Shown: in pieces, positions 52,903 through 62,545 of the stretch
Layout of the letters: each line of letters starts with the position of its first letter
Numbering within the stretch: position 1 is the stretch's first letter
Assembly: GCA_001970955.1 (NCBI GenBank)
Contig: MPUH01000312.1
Location: 1 to 64,000 of the forward strand
Reading direction: 5' to 3'
Length of the DNA stretch: 64,000 bases
From: Stentor coeruleus
Lineage: Eukaryota > Ciliophora > Heterotrichea > Heterotrichida > Stentoridae
Program-made: the position numbers and the translations under genes
The notes under the pieces: generated by a model
What the model was told of the DNA's origin: nothing
The model's database searches: none
The model's input: the letters and a program-made list of their open reading frames with translations, nothing else

Positions 52903-54822
52903 TCAATAATATTCTAAACTTTGTGCAAATCCTATATTCTTCCCATCAATATCCCTCATCATCTGTTTAATTTTCCATAACTTCTTATTAGTAACACGAC
53001 AAGCCTCATAAATTTCAGTCATATACTCATCCTTATCTACTTTAGTAAACTGTTCTTCCATCATCATATTAATATCATTTATAATCTCTTCAGACTGTTG
53101 AAAACCAAAATTACTCATCAAATTCAAAAGCTTTATGCTTCTTGCCCCAACTTGGGTTTTTATATGTTCAAAATGCATTGGGTAACTTTGTTTAAGAATA
53201 TTTTCTATAGGTCTTCTAGGAACACTCATACCTGAAGCCATACGAAATACAGAGTAAGTGGCAAAAGATGGGCGATTAAACATTAAAGTAAAATCACCAA
53301 CTAAGGCCCAGTCAGAAAATGATTTGCAAGGAACAAAAGTGATTTGGTCGAAGTCATAAAAACCTAGATAAAAGTTCCCTTTACTTATAAATATCATCTC
53401 ATCACAAAGTTCATTTTGTTTAATAATCACTGTATCATCAGTATAAAATCTCGGTTGGAAGTACTCACTAACCTTAAAATTAAACGACGACTTATTTGGA
53501 AAAAACCACCTAAACCTCAAATAATACTCTTCAAACAAAAAATTGAATATCATTTTCCTCAAATAATCCGGAAGATCCTTAAGTATCTTATCCTGTGCTT
53601 GAAAAAGTGTCTTACTTTTCTTTGGATTCACAACCCTTATAGTACTATTCTTCATACAATTATGTTTCCAAAAGTATTTAAAATGGGCAAAAATTTCTGA
53701 TTTCAATTTAAACGGGATATTTCCATGCATATTTTCTATTTGTGTTATAAAAATTTCTAATTGTTCAGCTTCTTCTAAAGTCCTTTTGAATTGTCTGAAT
53801 TTTTCAATTTTTTCTAAAGCTTTTCCTATAGTAATTGTAAACCAAACTGTGCAATAGAATAGAATTATTGAAACAAAACCCATTTCATATATTGTTGTAG
53901 GTAGAAAATCTCCATAACCAACTGTTGACATTGAAGTGAATATAAAGTACATTGTTTGGACGAGGCTTTCAAAGGTAGTTTCAATGTTTAAAGAGTATTT
54001 TTCTATGAAACTGGTGGATGTTATGTTACTGTTGGTTAAACTTTTGCAGAAAAACCAGAAAACACAAGAGGTGAAAAATGAAAAAAAAAGGATACTTAGA
54101 ACTTCAATAAGGAATTCCCATATGATTTTAAGCATGGTTGCTGCTTTTTTGTATTTTATTGAGCTATGCTTATAGCTTCTGAGGCAGTATTTTGTAATTT
54201 TTTTTATGTTTATCAAAGCAAATATTCTTTTGATTTTAATAACTCTGACTAGATTAAGAATTTTTTCTTCTCTCCTCTGGCCAAAAAAGCCTAACGGCAA
54301 CAAAGCAATAAAGTCTATTAGAAACCAGCCTTTAAAATATAATTTTGATATTATTTTTATATTTTGTATTGGTCTCCCTCTGCTATCAAACTTTTCAGTG
54401 ATGAAATTCAATAAAAAGTCAATTATAAACAAAGCCCAAACGATAAAATTAAGTATGTCCTGATATTTAAATGTCAGCTCAAAGGCAAGATAAAGAATAC
54501 TTGATATGACAGAATATACAAGTAGAAAGCTTATCAAGATGCAAAATGCATTCCTAAATTTATTTTTTGAATAAAGTATGTATTTTGCATCCTTTGCATA
54601 TAGTTTTCTTAAACTAGCCTCACTGTTGAAAAATGATTCCAAATGAGAGAATTGTTTTTTTGTTATAAAAGATTTAAAGCCTTTTGGTATAATAATAGTT
54701 TTGATATCTCTTCGCAAGCTTGCTGCTGATCTAAATCTGATAGTCTGACCTTTAGCAATACTATTAAACCTCTCACAAGTCCAAGAATTAAAGGTAAAGT
54801 TTTCTAAAGATGCTAAACTCAT
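52903..54822 (-). CDS. Voltage/cyclic-nucleotide-type K+ channel (tandem copy 2)
   Basis: A 639-residue six-helix channel. S1-S4 occupy about residues 90-230; S4 (LNLVRVIKIKRIFALINIKK) has fewer regular arginines than classic sensors. The pore holds TSMSTVGYGDFLP, a K+-type filter. After S6 come a C-linker and a CNBD-like domain (DTVIIKQNELCDEMIFISKG ... VGDFTLMFNRPSFATY). The phosphate-binding cassette is altered: no GE...RxA pair, so cyclic nucleotide binding is doubtful. The protein may set membrane potential or ciliary excitability. It is a paralogue of the gene at 55665-57557 with the same N-terminal motif (FNSWTCERFNSIAKG). It ends in TGA. Confidence 0.9.
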   Translation of the reverse strand: MSLASLENFTFNSWTCERFNSIAKGQTIRFRSAASLRRDIKTIIIPKGFKSFITKKQFSHLESFFNSEASLRKLYAKDAKYILYSKNKFRNAFCILISFLLVYSVISSILYLAFELTFKYQDILNFIVWALFIIDFLLNFITEKFDSRGRPIQNIKIISKLYFKGWFLIDFIALLPLGFFGQRREEKILNLVRVIKIKRIFALINIKKITKYCLRSYKHSSIKYKKAATMLKIIWEFLIEVLSILFFSFFTSCVFWFFCKSLTNSNITSTSFIEKYSLNIETTFESLVQTMYFIFTSMSTVGYGDFLPTTIYEMGFVSIILFYCTVWFTITIGKALEKIEKFRQFKRTLEEAEQLEIFITQIENMHGNIPFKLKSEIFAHFKYFWKHNCMKNSTIRVVNPKKSKTLFQAQDKILKDLPDYLRKMIFNFLFEEYYLRFRWFFPNKSSFNFKVSEYFQPRFYTDDTVIIKQNELCDEMIFISKGNFYLGFYDFDQITFVPCKSFSDWALVGDFTLMFNRPSFATYSVFRMASGMSVPRRPIENILKQSYPMHFEHIKTQVGARSIKLLNLMSNFGFQQSEEIINDINMMMEEQFTKVDKDEYMTEIYEACRVTNKKLWKIKQMMRDIDGKNIGFAQSLEYY

Positions 54823-55070
54823 TTTCGCTTTTTATTAATGATTTATACCAATTTGTATGATTATAAATATTGTTACCTAAGCAAAGTAAATCAATTTTAT
54901 CAGATGATAAGACTATGAATTTTTTTTTCTTATTGTGTAAATTTCGACTTTAAAGGTAAAAAGTTTATGATATTTTGTGATTAAGATACAACTTCCTATT
55001 TTTTGCATTATATATCATTAAAAGGTTTTACTATTAGAAACTTATTAAACTTTTATTAGTCTTTTTGAGG

Positions 55071-55222
55071 TTTTTAGGATAAAGTGAGAGAATTATTGAC
55101 AACTTTAAGAGTTTTTGCTAATTTGCTTTAAGAANGTTAATATATGTTTGGACTAAATTTTTTAGGATAAAGTGAGAGAATTATTGACAACTTTAAGAGT
55201 TTTTGCTAATTTGCTTTAAGAA
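55071..55222. repeat. 64-bp direct duplication around a single N (probable assembly join)
   Basis: Copies at 55071-55134 and 55159-55222. N is at 55135 with about 23 extra bases before the second copy. Confidence 0.85.
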
Positions 55223-55376
55223 TATGAAAATATAGACTCAAAGCTCGATAGTTAATCAGCTTAATATAATAATTTTGTTATTATCAATTAACTCTAATNA
55301 TATGAAAATATAGACTCAAAGCTCGATAGTTAATCAGCTTAATATAATAATTTTGTTATTATCAATTAACTCTAAT
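55222..55376. repeat. 77-bp direct duplication around a single N (probable assembly join)
   Basis: Copies at 55222-55298 and 55300-55376 with N at 55299. Confidence 0.92.
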
Positions 55377-55664
55377 TCTTATTTGCTAGTAAAACTTATT
55401 CTTAATGCTATTAATCAGCAAAAAACATAAATAATAGGATCATTTCATTTAGCAATCATTATTTATCAAAATAGTCTCTTATTTATAACATTCTATATCT
55501 AAAAACTAAAAAACTTAAGAATCTACACTAAAAATCACAGCAAAAACATTTTATAAAAAAACAGACCCCAAAACTTAAACTTATTTCAAATTTTCCATTC
55601 TCAAATTTTAATAAAATTATCTAAAAGAGTTTACAAGCAATTATCCCAATTAAATCATTTGTTT

Positions 55665-57557
55665 TTAGTATATACCGAATTTCAATTCATGAAGTATTTG
55701 TTTTATTTTCGAAAGGGAACTGTCTATTGATGCACATGATTTATAAATATTACACAAACATGCTTCTTCGTTAAGTATAGCATTTTCAATTTCTAAGAGA
55801 CTTATAACTTCAGCCATCAACTCTTCTGATCTAACAAATCCCTTTCCAGCCATGATCTTTAATAGTCTACAACTTCGTAAACCAATTTTTGATCTAACTT
55901 TATTAAACAGTGAAGAATAGTTCAATTTCATCAAATTTTCAAGTGGGGCTTTAGGAATCGCCATACCTGATGTCTGAGAGTAAACTTCATATAACGCAAA
56001 AGAAGGCTTATTAAAAAAAAAACTATAGTCCCCCACCAAAGCCCAGTCTTGAAATCTCTTACAATGTTGGGTTATCTGATTAATATAATCGTAAAACCCT
56101 AAATAGAAACTCCCATCTTTAATAAAAATCAGTTCATCACACATTGCACCTTGATTTAAAATTATTGTACCAGGTGTATATTGTCTAGGCTGGAAAAATT
56201 TACAGATTTTATACTTGAAATTCAAATTATCAGGAAAAAAAAATCGAAAATGCATAAAATAATCGTCGTACATAAAATTGAAAAGCTGCTTTTTAAGTTT
56301 GTATGGAATAGTATCGGAAATTTTGTTTTTGACATGAATTGTTTTAATTTTTTTATCAGAAATAATTTTAAGCTTGCAATTTTTCATAAATTCCTTTTCT
56401 TGGTAGTATTGAAAATGAGATAAAATATCGATTTTGAGTTGATATGGGAGAAGACCATGAGCATTTTCAAGTTGTGTAATGAATATATCAAGTTTTTCAA
56501 AATCACTTTTTTTCCTATTAAACTTCCACACTTTTTCCAAGAACTCCAAAGCTTTTCCCCTTGACACAGTAAACCAAACAGTGCTATACACTAAAATCAT
56601 GGAAATAAAAATCCTCTCATATACATTTTCTGGTAAAAAATCTCCATATCCAACTGTAGCCATTGATGTTACAATAAAATATAAAGTCTTTATAAAACTT
56701 TCACTAATATTTTCCCCTTCTAACTGATTTTCTATTATAAATGTCTCTCTAATCCCAAGTAAATTTGTAAGCTGTAGTGACACATACCAAAACACACAAG
56801 TAGTAAAAAATGAAAAAAAAATAATACTGAAGATTTCAACTATAAAGTCCCAAATTATGTTTAAAATCGTTGATGTTTTTTTATATTTGATAGACTGTTC
56901 TTTATAATTTCTAAGGAAATATTTAATCACAGAGTGCATTGGAAGTATTGTAAAGACCGTTTTGATTTTAAAAACCCTAATAAGCCTTAGAAGCTCTTCA
57001 GCTTTATTATGGCCCCAAAACCTTAGTGGGAGTATAGCAAGTATGTCAAATATAAACCATCCTTTAACATATGATTTCGCTATGAACTTTAAATTTTTTA
57101 TTGACCTACCTCTTACATCGAACCTCTCAGTAATAAAATTAAGCCCTAAATCAATGAGAAATAATACCCAAACAATAGAATTTAAAATATCTTCTCCCTC
57201 AAAATACATATCAAAAGCAAGATCTAAAAGACTTGAGATTACTGAATAGACAATAAAAAAGCTCATCGATATTCTGAAAATACCCAAAATCTTACAAGTA
57301 TTGGGAATTATGTACTTTTTATCTTTTGCATATAATTTTAGTAAAGACTTTTCGCTATCTAGAAATGAATCAAGATGTGAAAGGCGTTGGGGCTGGAAAA
57401 TTTTCTTAAGGTCTTTAGGTTGGATAATCATTTTGAATTGGTTTCTTATTGATGCTCCGGATCTGAATTTGATTCGATGACCTTTGGCTATAGCATTAAA
57501 CCTATCTCCAGTCCAAGAATTAAATAAAATAATGTTCATACGAGGTCTAATCTTCAT
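55665..57557 (-). CDS. Voltage/cyclic-nucleotide-type K+ channel (tandem copy 1)
   Basis: A 630-residue paralogue of the channel just downstream. It shares the FNSWTGDRFNAIAKG N-terminus, S1-S6, the filter SMATVGYGDFLP and a C-terminal CNBD-like domain (GTIILNQGAMCDELIFIKDG ... VGDYSFFFNKPSFALY). The binding cassette likewise lacks the conserved Glu and Arg-x-Ala, so both copies diverged after losing (or changing) ligand specificity in the ancestor. S4 (LLRLIRVFKIKTVFTIL) is weakly charged. A tandem duplication followed by divergence is the simplest origin; frames are intact in both. Confidence 0.9.
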   Translation of the reverse strand: MKIRPRMNIILFNSWTGDRFNAIAKGHRIKFRSGASIRNQFKMIIQPKDLKKIFQPQRLSHLDSFLDSEKSLLKLYAKDKKYIIPNTCKILGIFRISMSFFIVYSVISSLLDLAFDMYFEGEDILNSIVWVLFLIDLGLNFITERFDVRGRSIKNLKFIAKSYVKGWFIFDILAILPLRFWGHNKAEELLRLIRVFKIKTVFTILPMHSVIKYFLRNYKEQSIKYKKTSTILNIIWDFIVEIFSIIFFSFFTTCVFWYVSLQLTNLLGIRETFIIENQLEGENISESFIKTLYFIVTSMATVGYGDFLPENVYERIFISMILVYSTVWFTVSRGKALEFLEKVWKFNRKKSDFEKLDIFITQLENAHGLLPYQLKIDILSHFQYYQEKEFMKNCKLKIISDKKIKTIHVKNKISDTIPYKLKKQLFNFMYDDYFMHFRFFFPDNLNFKYKICKFFQPRQYTPGTIILNQGAMCDELIFIKDGSFYLGFYDYINQITQHCKRFQDWALVGDYSFFFNKPSFALYEVYSQTSGMAIPKAPLENLMKLNYSSLFNKVRSKIGLRSCRLLKIMAGKGFVRSEELMAEVISLLEIENAILNEEACLCNIYKSCASIDSSLSKIKQILHELKFGIY

Positions 57558-57869
57558 ATTATTAATATAGTAACTTGAATCACTATCATAACATTCTATC
57601 TTATTAAAAAACTAAAACATAATTTATCTAAATATTTCCTTTAAAATCCAATATACATTATCTATACAAAAAAACTATTATCTTTTATCATGTAATTTCA
57701 CCATATCTATCTATTATCACTAAAAACTCCCTATGTTTATTAATTTTTTATATGATCACAATAATCATCTTCATACAAAAACTCTAAATTTATAAATTTA
57801 TTATAATAACAGTTTTTAACAAATACAATCTTTCATTAATAAACCTGTATATCTACTTTACTGTGATTC
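57558..57869. other. AT-rich spacer
   Basis: About 310 bases between two minus-strand genes. I see nothing in it. Confidence 0.5.
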
Positions 57870-58670
57870 TTATAAACTTTTTTTATTAAGTTCAGATAAT
57901 ACACTATCAACTCCAACTAAAACATATTCATTAACATTATTTGATGAGTTTCCTTCAGTATTTGGCCTGATTCTTTTATTTTTATTCCTACATATATAAT
58001 CATAAGTAGTTATTCCTTTATGCCATAAGAATATATGAAAAGATAAAAGATAACCATTTAAGCATAAAGTCAAGACTGAAGTTGCAAAAGATAGGCAAAT
58101 TATTGTAAGGCCTAATTTTGCGTTTTGGTAAAGGAGGCTTTTTTCAAATGAATCGCTGTCTGAGAGATAGATGAAAATAGTGTATAATGAACTACTAAAG
58201 AGAATTACTTGATTTATTTGATAGGATGCTATGAGGATTATGAATAGTTTGTAATTTTTTTCAGCTATACAGTTGTTGACTAATGTGCAATGGTGGTCGA
58301 AGTTTGGAGTACAACGATTGCAGGTCATACAATGTTTACTAGAGTCACTCACCCATGATTCACAAAGATTACAGTATTTTGAATGTCTTTCCAAATAAGT
58401 TAGGCTGAATATATATTACCCTTGTTCTTGTGAAAGTTTAAACTTTATTACTACAATATCAGTAGGATTGCTTGCTGTAGTTAAATATCCTACTGATACA
58501 ACTACAATAACTCCTAATGTATAAAGCACACCAATAACAACTTGTTCATTCCCTTTTATCACAACAAGTACTGCTAAATAAAAAGCTAAGATTTGATACA
58601 AAGATAACACCCAAGAAAAAACTTGAAATCCATCAAGCGGCTTTCCAAATCCCGTTTCTTTTATATGCAT
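57870..58670 (-). CDS. DHHC palmitoyltransferase
   Basis: Exons 58670-58420 and 58404-57870, joined by a 15-nt intron that splits a glycine codon, give 261 residues. The cysteine-rich domain reads KYCNLCESWVSDSSKHC...CNRCTPNFDHHCTLVNNC, with the catalytic DHHC. Two hydrophobic helices precede it and two follow, the standard four-helix plan. Such enzymes S-acylate proteins at the Golgi or plasma membrane, and might serve the acylated ARL and PH proteins nearby (speculation). I chose the internal ATG (MHIKETGFGKPLDGFQ): it matches the family N-terminus and leaves an 18-nt gap to the divergent channel, whereas the longer frame to 58736 would overlap it. Confidence 0.9.
58405..58419 (-). other. 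15-nt intron
   Basis: GTAATATATATTCAG on the minus strand begins the in-frame TAA; removal joins the first membrane unit to the DHHC domain. A at position 10. Confidence 0.95.
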
Positions 58671-58688
58671 ATAAATTGTATTATAAAA
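58671..58688. promoter_or_regulatory. 18-nt divergent intergenic gap
   Basis: The start codons of the DHHC and channel genes are separated by only ATAAATTGTATTATAAAA. Any promoter elements must sit here or inside the coding regions. It contains TATAAAA on the + strand and TTTAT on the other. Confidence 0.6.
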
Positions 58689-60728
58689 ATGCTTCTGAAA
58701 ACATATGAAAATGAAGGCGATGCAGAATTTACCCAACCTCCTCCTGATGGTTCTCCTTTTATACGTTCAGAAGGTTTGACACAAAGAAGAAGAGATTATA
58801 TATTATCATGCCAACCACCATCACCTAAATATGCAAAAAGGTTTAGAAATGCACTTATAAGATTAAGAGGGTTTAGATTTTGGAATAAAATGCTTGAAGA
58901 AATCAGGGTTTTCGGTACGGGTAGTGTGCTTTTTGATTCAGAAGACAATTATAAAATGAATATTAAAGGAATTATGCATGAAAAAGTTTTAATGATTAAT
59001 AGTCAAGTTGAAGCTCCATCAAAAGTAGAAAAAGTCACAGTTTTAAACCCTGAAAGCAAATTTTACTCTATTTGGAGCGTGGTGATATTAATTGGGTTAC
59101 TTTATACTTTTACTTTAATGCCTTGGATTATAGCTTTTGAAGATGTTGAGATTGGAAATGGATGGTTTATTATAGAAACATTTGTCGATTTGATATTTTT
59201 TTCTGATATTTGCATAACTTTAAACACAAGCTATTATAATAAAACTGGCGATTTAGTTTCATCACGATGGAAAATATTTTTCCATTATTTGACTGGGATG
59301 ATGGTTATTGACATAATTTCTGTTTTTCCATTTTATTTGGTTTTCAATTCAGACCATACTTCACAACAAGCTGTAATCAGGGTTATAAGGTTGTCAAGGG
59401 CGATTAGGATATTGAGAGCAAGCAAGATTAATAAGATTATCAAGATTTTGGGAGAGACTGACACTTTTAGTTTCTTAAACACTCACCAAGGGATTACACG
59501 TCTAATCGGAGGACTTTTCTTTGTCCTCCTCCTTGCGCATTTTACAGCCTGTATCTGGCTTTTCTCAGCTAAAATCGATAACTTTAGCCCTGATACTTGG
59601 GTTGTGCGCAATAATCGTCAAGATGCCAGTAATTCAGTCCTGTACCTTTGTAGTCTTTATTTCTCATGTACAGTATTAACAACAGTTGGCTTTGGGGATA
59701 TCAAACCTTTCACTGATGTTGAAAAAGTCATCTCAATTATGTGGATGGTCTGCGGTATCGGCTGCTATTCTTTTGTTGTTGGAAATTTATCATCAGTCCT
59801 TAGTTCATTAGATCAAAAAAAAGCTTTTATTAATGAAAAACTTAAACTTATCCATTCTTTTGCAGAAGAAACAATGCTTTCTGAAGATATCACTATAAAA
59901 ATAGGCAAAAAAGTAAAAAAAGCTTTTGATAAAACCAGTTTAAATGACGATGAAAAAATTTCTATAGTCAAAAAGCTCAAAAAGGATTTAAGATATGAGT
60001 TGGCGACTAAAATATATGATGAGGCTATACAAAGTATTGATTTTTTTAAATCTAAAGATAGGACTTTTGTTGCGGATATTGTCCCGATGCTGAATTTTCT
60101 GGCTGTAAAAAAAAAAAAATTAGTGTATGACAAGCATAAATACGCAGATGAGATGTATTTTATTAAGACTGGAAGGATATGTTTTATTTATGGTAAACAG
60201 AAAATGATATTTAAGTCTATGATACCAGGAAGTTACTTTGGGGAAATTGAACTTATTGAAAACACACCACGTGAATTTGCTGTTGCATCACAGGAAGATG
60301 CAGAACTTTTGACTATGAGTAAAAATGTTTTTGATTATATGATGAATCAGTATCCAAGTGTTGCTGTAATATTAAAAAGAGTTGCTATTGAAAGGAAAAA
60401 AAGGAACATAAAATGCAAAAAAGAATTAGTTGATGTCCTTGAAAAAGTTGAGGTTAGGAAAGAGACAACGTTTGGGCAGTTGGCTGGTAAAGAGAAAATC
60501 CGTAAAGGGACGAATATTGATAAAAGTTTGAATGATAAAATCTATGTTGGAGAAGATGTGCAGAATTTAGTAAGTGAAATATATGAAAAGCTGGATTATT
60601 ATGATAGTAGAGTTACAGGATGTGCTAGGTTGTATAAAAATATGAAAGGTAATGGGCGGATTCCAAGGAAAACTTTACCCCCTTTAGTTAAGAGCAATAG
60701 GATGGATTATCAAATTAATTTTAAGTAG
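58689..60728 (+). CDS. Cyclic-nucleotide-binding K+ channel (HCN/EAG-like)
   Basis: A 679-residue channel from the ATG at 58689. S4 is strongly charged (RVIRLSRAIRILRASKINK), the pore holds TVGFGDIKP, and the CNBD has a complete phosphate-binding cassette (FGEIELIENTPREFAVAS, with Glu and Arg). It should therefore bind cAMP or cGMP, unlike the two channels upstream. K+ selectivity is likely, although GFGD also occurs in some nonselective relatives. The N-terminus is cytosolic (about 120 residues), and the tail after the CNBD is basic. Voltage-dependent currents of this type shape ciliary beating in ciliates. An upstream in-frame ATG at 58623 would overlap the DHHC gene and is less likely. Confidence 0.92.
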   Translation: MLLKTYENEGDAEFTQPPPDGSPFIRSEGLTQRRRDYILSCQPPSPKYAKRFRNALIRLRGFRFWNKMLEEIRVFGTGSVLFDSEDNYKMNIKGIMHEKVLMINSQVEAPSKVEKVTVLNPESKFYSIWSVVILIGLLYTFTLMPWIIAFEDVEIGNGWFIIETFVDLIFFSDICITLNTSYYNKTGDLVSSRWKIFFHYLTGMMVIDIISVFPFYLVFNSDHTSQQAVIRVIRLSRAIRILRASKINKIIKILGETDTFSFLNTHQGITRLIGGLFFVLLLAHFTACIWLFSAKIDNFSPDTWVVRNNRQDASNSVLYLCSLYFSCTVLTTVGFGDIKPFTDVEKVISIMWMVCGIGCYSFVVGNLSSVLSSLDQKKAFINEKLKLIHSFAEETMLSEDITIKIGKKVKKAFDKTSLNDDEKISIVKKLKKDLRYELATKIYDEAIQSIDFFKSKDRTFVADIVPMLNFLAVKKKKLVYDKHKYADEMYFIKTGRICFIYGKQKMIFKSMIPGSYFGEIELIENTPREFAVASQEDAELLTMSKNVFDYMMNQYPSVAVILKRVAIERKKRNIKCKKELVDVLEKVEVRKETTFGQLAGKEKIRKGTNIDKSLNDKIYVGEDVQNLVSEIYEKLDYYDSRVTGCARLYKNMKGNGRIPRKTLPPLVKSNRMDYQINFK

Positions 60729-60747
60729 TGATAAATTTATAGATTTA

Positions 60748-60918
60748 TTAGGGTGGTAAAAGATTTATGGTCCTACGATCTCTTTCTTTAGGCAGATTCA
60801 GTATGTTAAACCACTCGTTGTCGCTGGTTATGTGACTCTTTACTTGGCTGAGGTCTCTACTTAGTGTGAGGGTTGGAAGATATGAGTTGATATTTAAAAA
60901 ATTAATATAAATCCTAAA
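60748..60918 (-). pseudogene. Terminal coding fragment of unknown gene
   Basis: An open minus-strand frame without a start reads YLPTLTLSRDLSQVKSHI and NEWFNILNLPKERDRRT before a TAA at 60748. It is GC-richer than its flanks and protein-like, but no upstream exon or GT...AG 15-nt intron connects it. It is probably a remnant 3' end; the family is unknown. Confidence 0.4.
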
Positions 60919-61122
60919 TTATTTCTTAATTATTCTCAATGATTTTTTAGGTAAAAAAATAATTTCGAAGCATGCTTATAATAAAAAAACTTTAATTTTT
61001 CCTTTTAAATCAATGCTTTATAAGAATTCTTCGTAAAAGACACAAAAAATACCCCGAATTATTTTTATATAAATATTACATCAAAATTTATCAATACAAA
61101 ATATCTATTTTAAAACAGGATC

Positions 61123-61404
61123 TTATCTCTTATTTAATTTTACAATCTCATCACAAGGTCTAGATATCAAAAAGTAACAAATTTTTGGATATCTAAAATT
61201 GACAATTATATCTTTTCGGTCCTCCAGTTTTTTTCTCTTTTCAGTCGGTATCAAATCTTTTTCCCAGCTTGTTCCTTCTTGTTTTTCTCTTTCAATTACC
61301 TTAATCATCCCCATAAGCTTCATTTTTTTCTCACAACTTTCTTCAAACTCAAAAAAATCATCCTTTGGTTTAAGAAGCTCTTTTGATTTCCTATAGTATC
61401 CCAT
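61123..61404 (-). CDS. Small charged hypothetical protein
   Basis: A 93-residue protein, not recognised. It is Lys/Glu-rich and mainly helical (FEESCEKKMKLMGMIKVIERE), with SWEKDLIPTEKRKKLEDRKD and a C-terminal YPKICYFLISRPCDEIVKL. The start is 62 nt from the divergent DnaJ gene. The character is that of a small mitochondrial or ribosome-associated protein, but this is only a guess. Confidence 0.6.
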   Translation of the reverse strand: MGYYRKSKELLKPKDDFFEFEESCEKKMKLMGMIKVIEREKQEGTSWEKDLIPTEKRKKLEDRKDIIVNFRYPKICYFLISRPCDEIVKLNKR

Positions 61405-61466
61405 TATAACTTTTTTTTTTTAACTTGGCTTGATTTAAGATACACCCATTTATATTTAGCATATTA

Positions 61467-62543
61467 ATGATCCTAAGTTTGAGCAGAGCATTTCATAGGT
61501 CTGGAGTTCTGCTTAAAGCTCAAGATTTTTATAAAATATTAGGGGTTAAAAAATCTGCAGCTGAGGCTGAGGTTAAAAAAGCGTATTTTGACTTAGCTAA
61601 AAAATATCACCCTGATATTAACAAATCACCTAATGCTAAAGAAAAATTCTCAGAAATCAACACAGCTTATGAAACTATAGGTGATAGAGACAAAAGGAAG
61701 ATTTACGATAAATTTGGGCTGAATGCTGATGAACAAGGATCGAGGATGAATAGTAATGCTCAAGATTACGAATATGAGGAATCGTTTTTTGAACAAGAAG
61801 AACCAAAAAGGAGTAAAGGAGACGATGTTATAATTTCTATAGAGTTAAATTTTTTCGAAGCAGTGAATGGGTGCTCAAAAACTTTGAATTATGAAAAACT
61901 TGGGGTTTGTGGAAGTTGTAAAGGTACAAGGGCTAAATCAGGAACTCAACCTATTAAATGCAGTCTTTGTTATGGACTTGGGTTTATTGTCTTATCTAAA
62001 GATACAGATCCTATACATGCAATTTGTGAAAAATGTGATGGTGCAGGGTACATAATAAAACAAATTTGTCCACCATGCAAAGGTTCAGGATTTAATAAAG
62101 TCAAGCATACTGAAACTGTGAAAATTCCCCCAGGTGTTGATACAAGTTCTATCATCAAAGTAGTAAACAAAGGAAGTATATCAACATCACAAGGTAATGC
62201 AGGGGATTTGTGTGTAAAAATACGTGTAAAAAATCATCCAATCCTAAAACGTAAAGGTTTTGATTTATATAGCAGTGTTAAATTACACATGGGTCAAGCT
62301 ACATTAGGAGGTTTTGTTGAAATCGATACATTGAATGGTAAGACTGAAATTAAAATCGAGCCTGGCTTAGAAAACAGCGAAACTTTACGTTTGACTAATT
62401 ATGGGATTCAACATTTACCACCTAATTCACATATACGGGGACATCAATATGTAGATGTACAGGTACAAATACCAAAAATATTAACAAAAAGACAAAAGAA
62501 AATTCTTGAAGAACTGGCTAAATTAGAAAGTAATAATTCCTAA
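61467..62543 (+). CDS. DnaJ/Hsp40 type I, probably mitochondrial
   Basis: A 358-residue type I J-protein. The N-terminus ([16 protein letters not shown]) is an amphipathic presequence-like helix. The J-domain has DFYKILGV and the HPD motif (KKYHPDIN). A conventional Gly/Phe region is nearly absent. Four zinc-finger motifs follow: [36 protein letters not shown]. The C-terminal domains end in [19 protein letters not shown]. It stimulates mtHsp70 ATPase in protein folding and import, like DNAJA3/Mdj1. The first zinc motif lacks its usual final glycine. Its stop is only 2 nt from the stop of the convergent gene. Confidence 0.92.
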   Translation: MILSLSRAFHRSGVLLKAQDFYKILGVKKSAAEAEVKKAYFDLAKKYHPDINKSPNAKEKFSEINTAYETIGDRDKRKIYDKFGLNADEQGSRMNSNAQDYEYEESFFEQEEPKRSKGDDVIISIELNFFEAVNGCSKTLNYEKLGVCGSCKGTRAKSGTQPIKCSLCYGLGFIVLSKDTDPIHAICEKCDGAGYIIKQICPPCKGSGFNKVKHTETVKIPPGVDTSSIIKVVNKGSISTSQGNAGDLCVKIRVKNHPILKRKGFDLYSSVKLHMGQATLGGFVEIDTLNGKTEIKIEPGLENSETLRLTNYGIQHLPPNSHIRGHQYVDVQVQIPKILTKRQKKILEELAKLESNNS

Positions 62544-62545
62544 GT

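Larger units (their letters stand above)
54823..55664. other. AT-rich spacer with two N joins
   Basis: About 840 bases between the two tandem channel genes, containing duplications around Ns at 55135 and 55299. No gene is seen. Confidence 0.5.

Noticed and set aside
53416-57249. Several antisense frames of 80-95 codons opposite the two K+ channels
   Set aside because: They lie entirely within channel exons, lack domains and have composition expected of the complementary strand.
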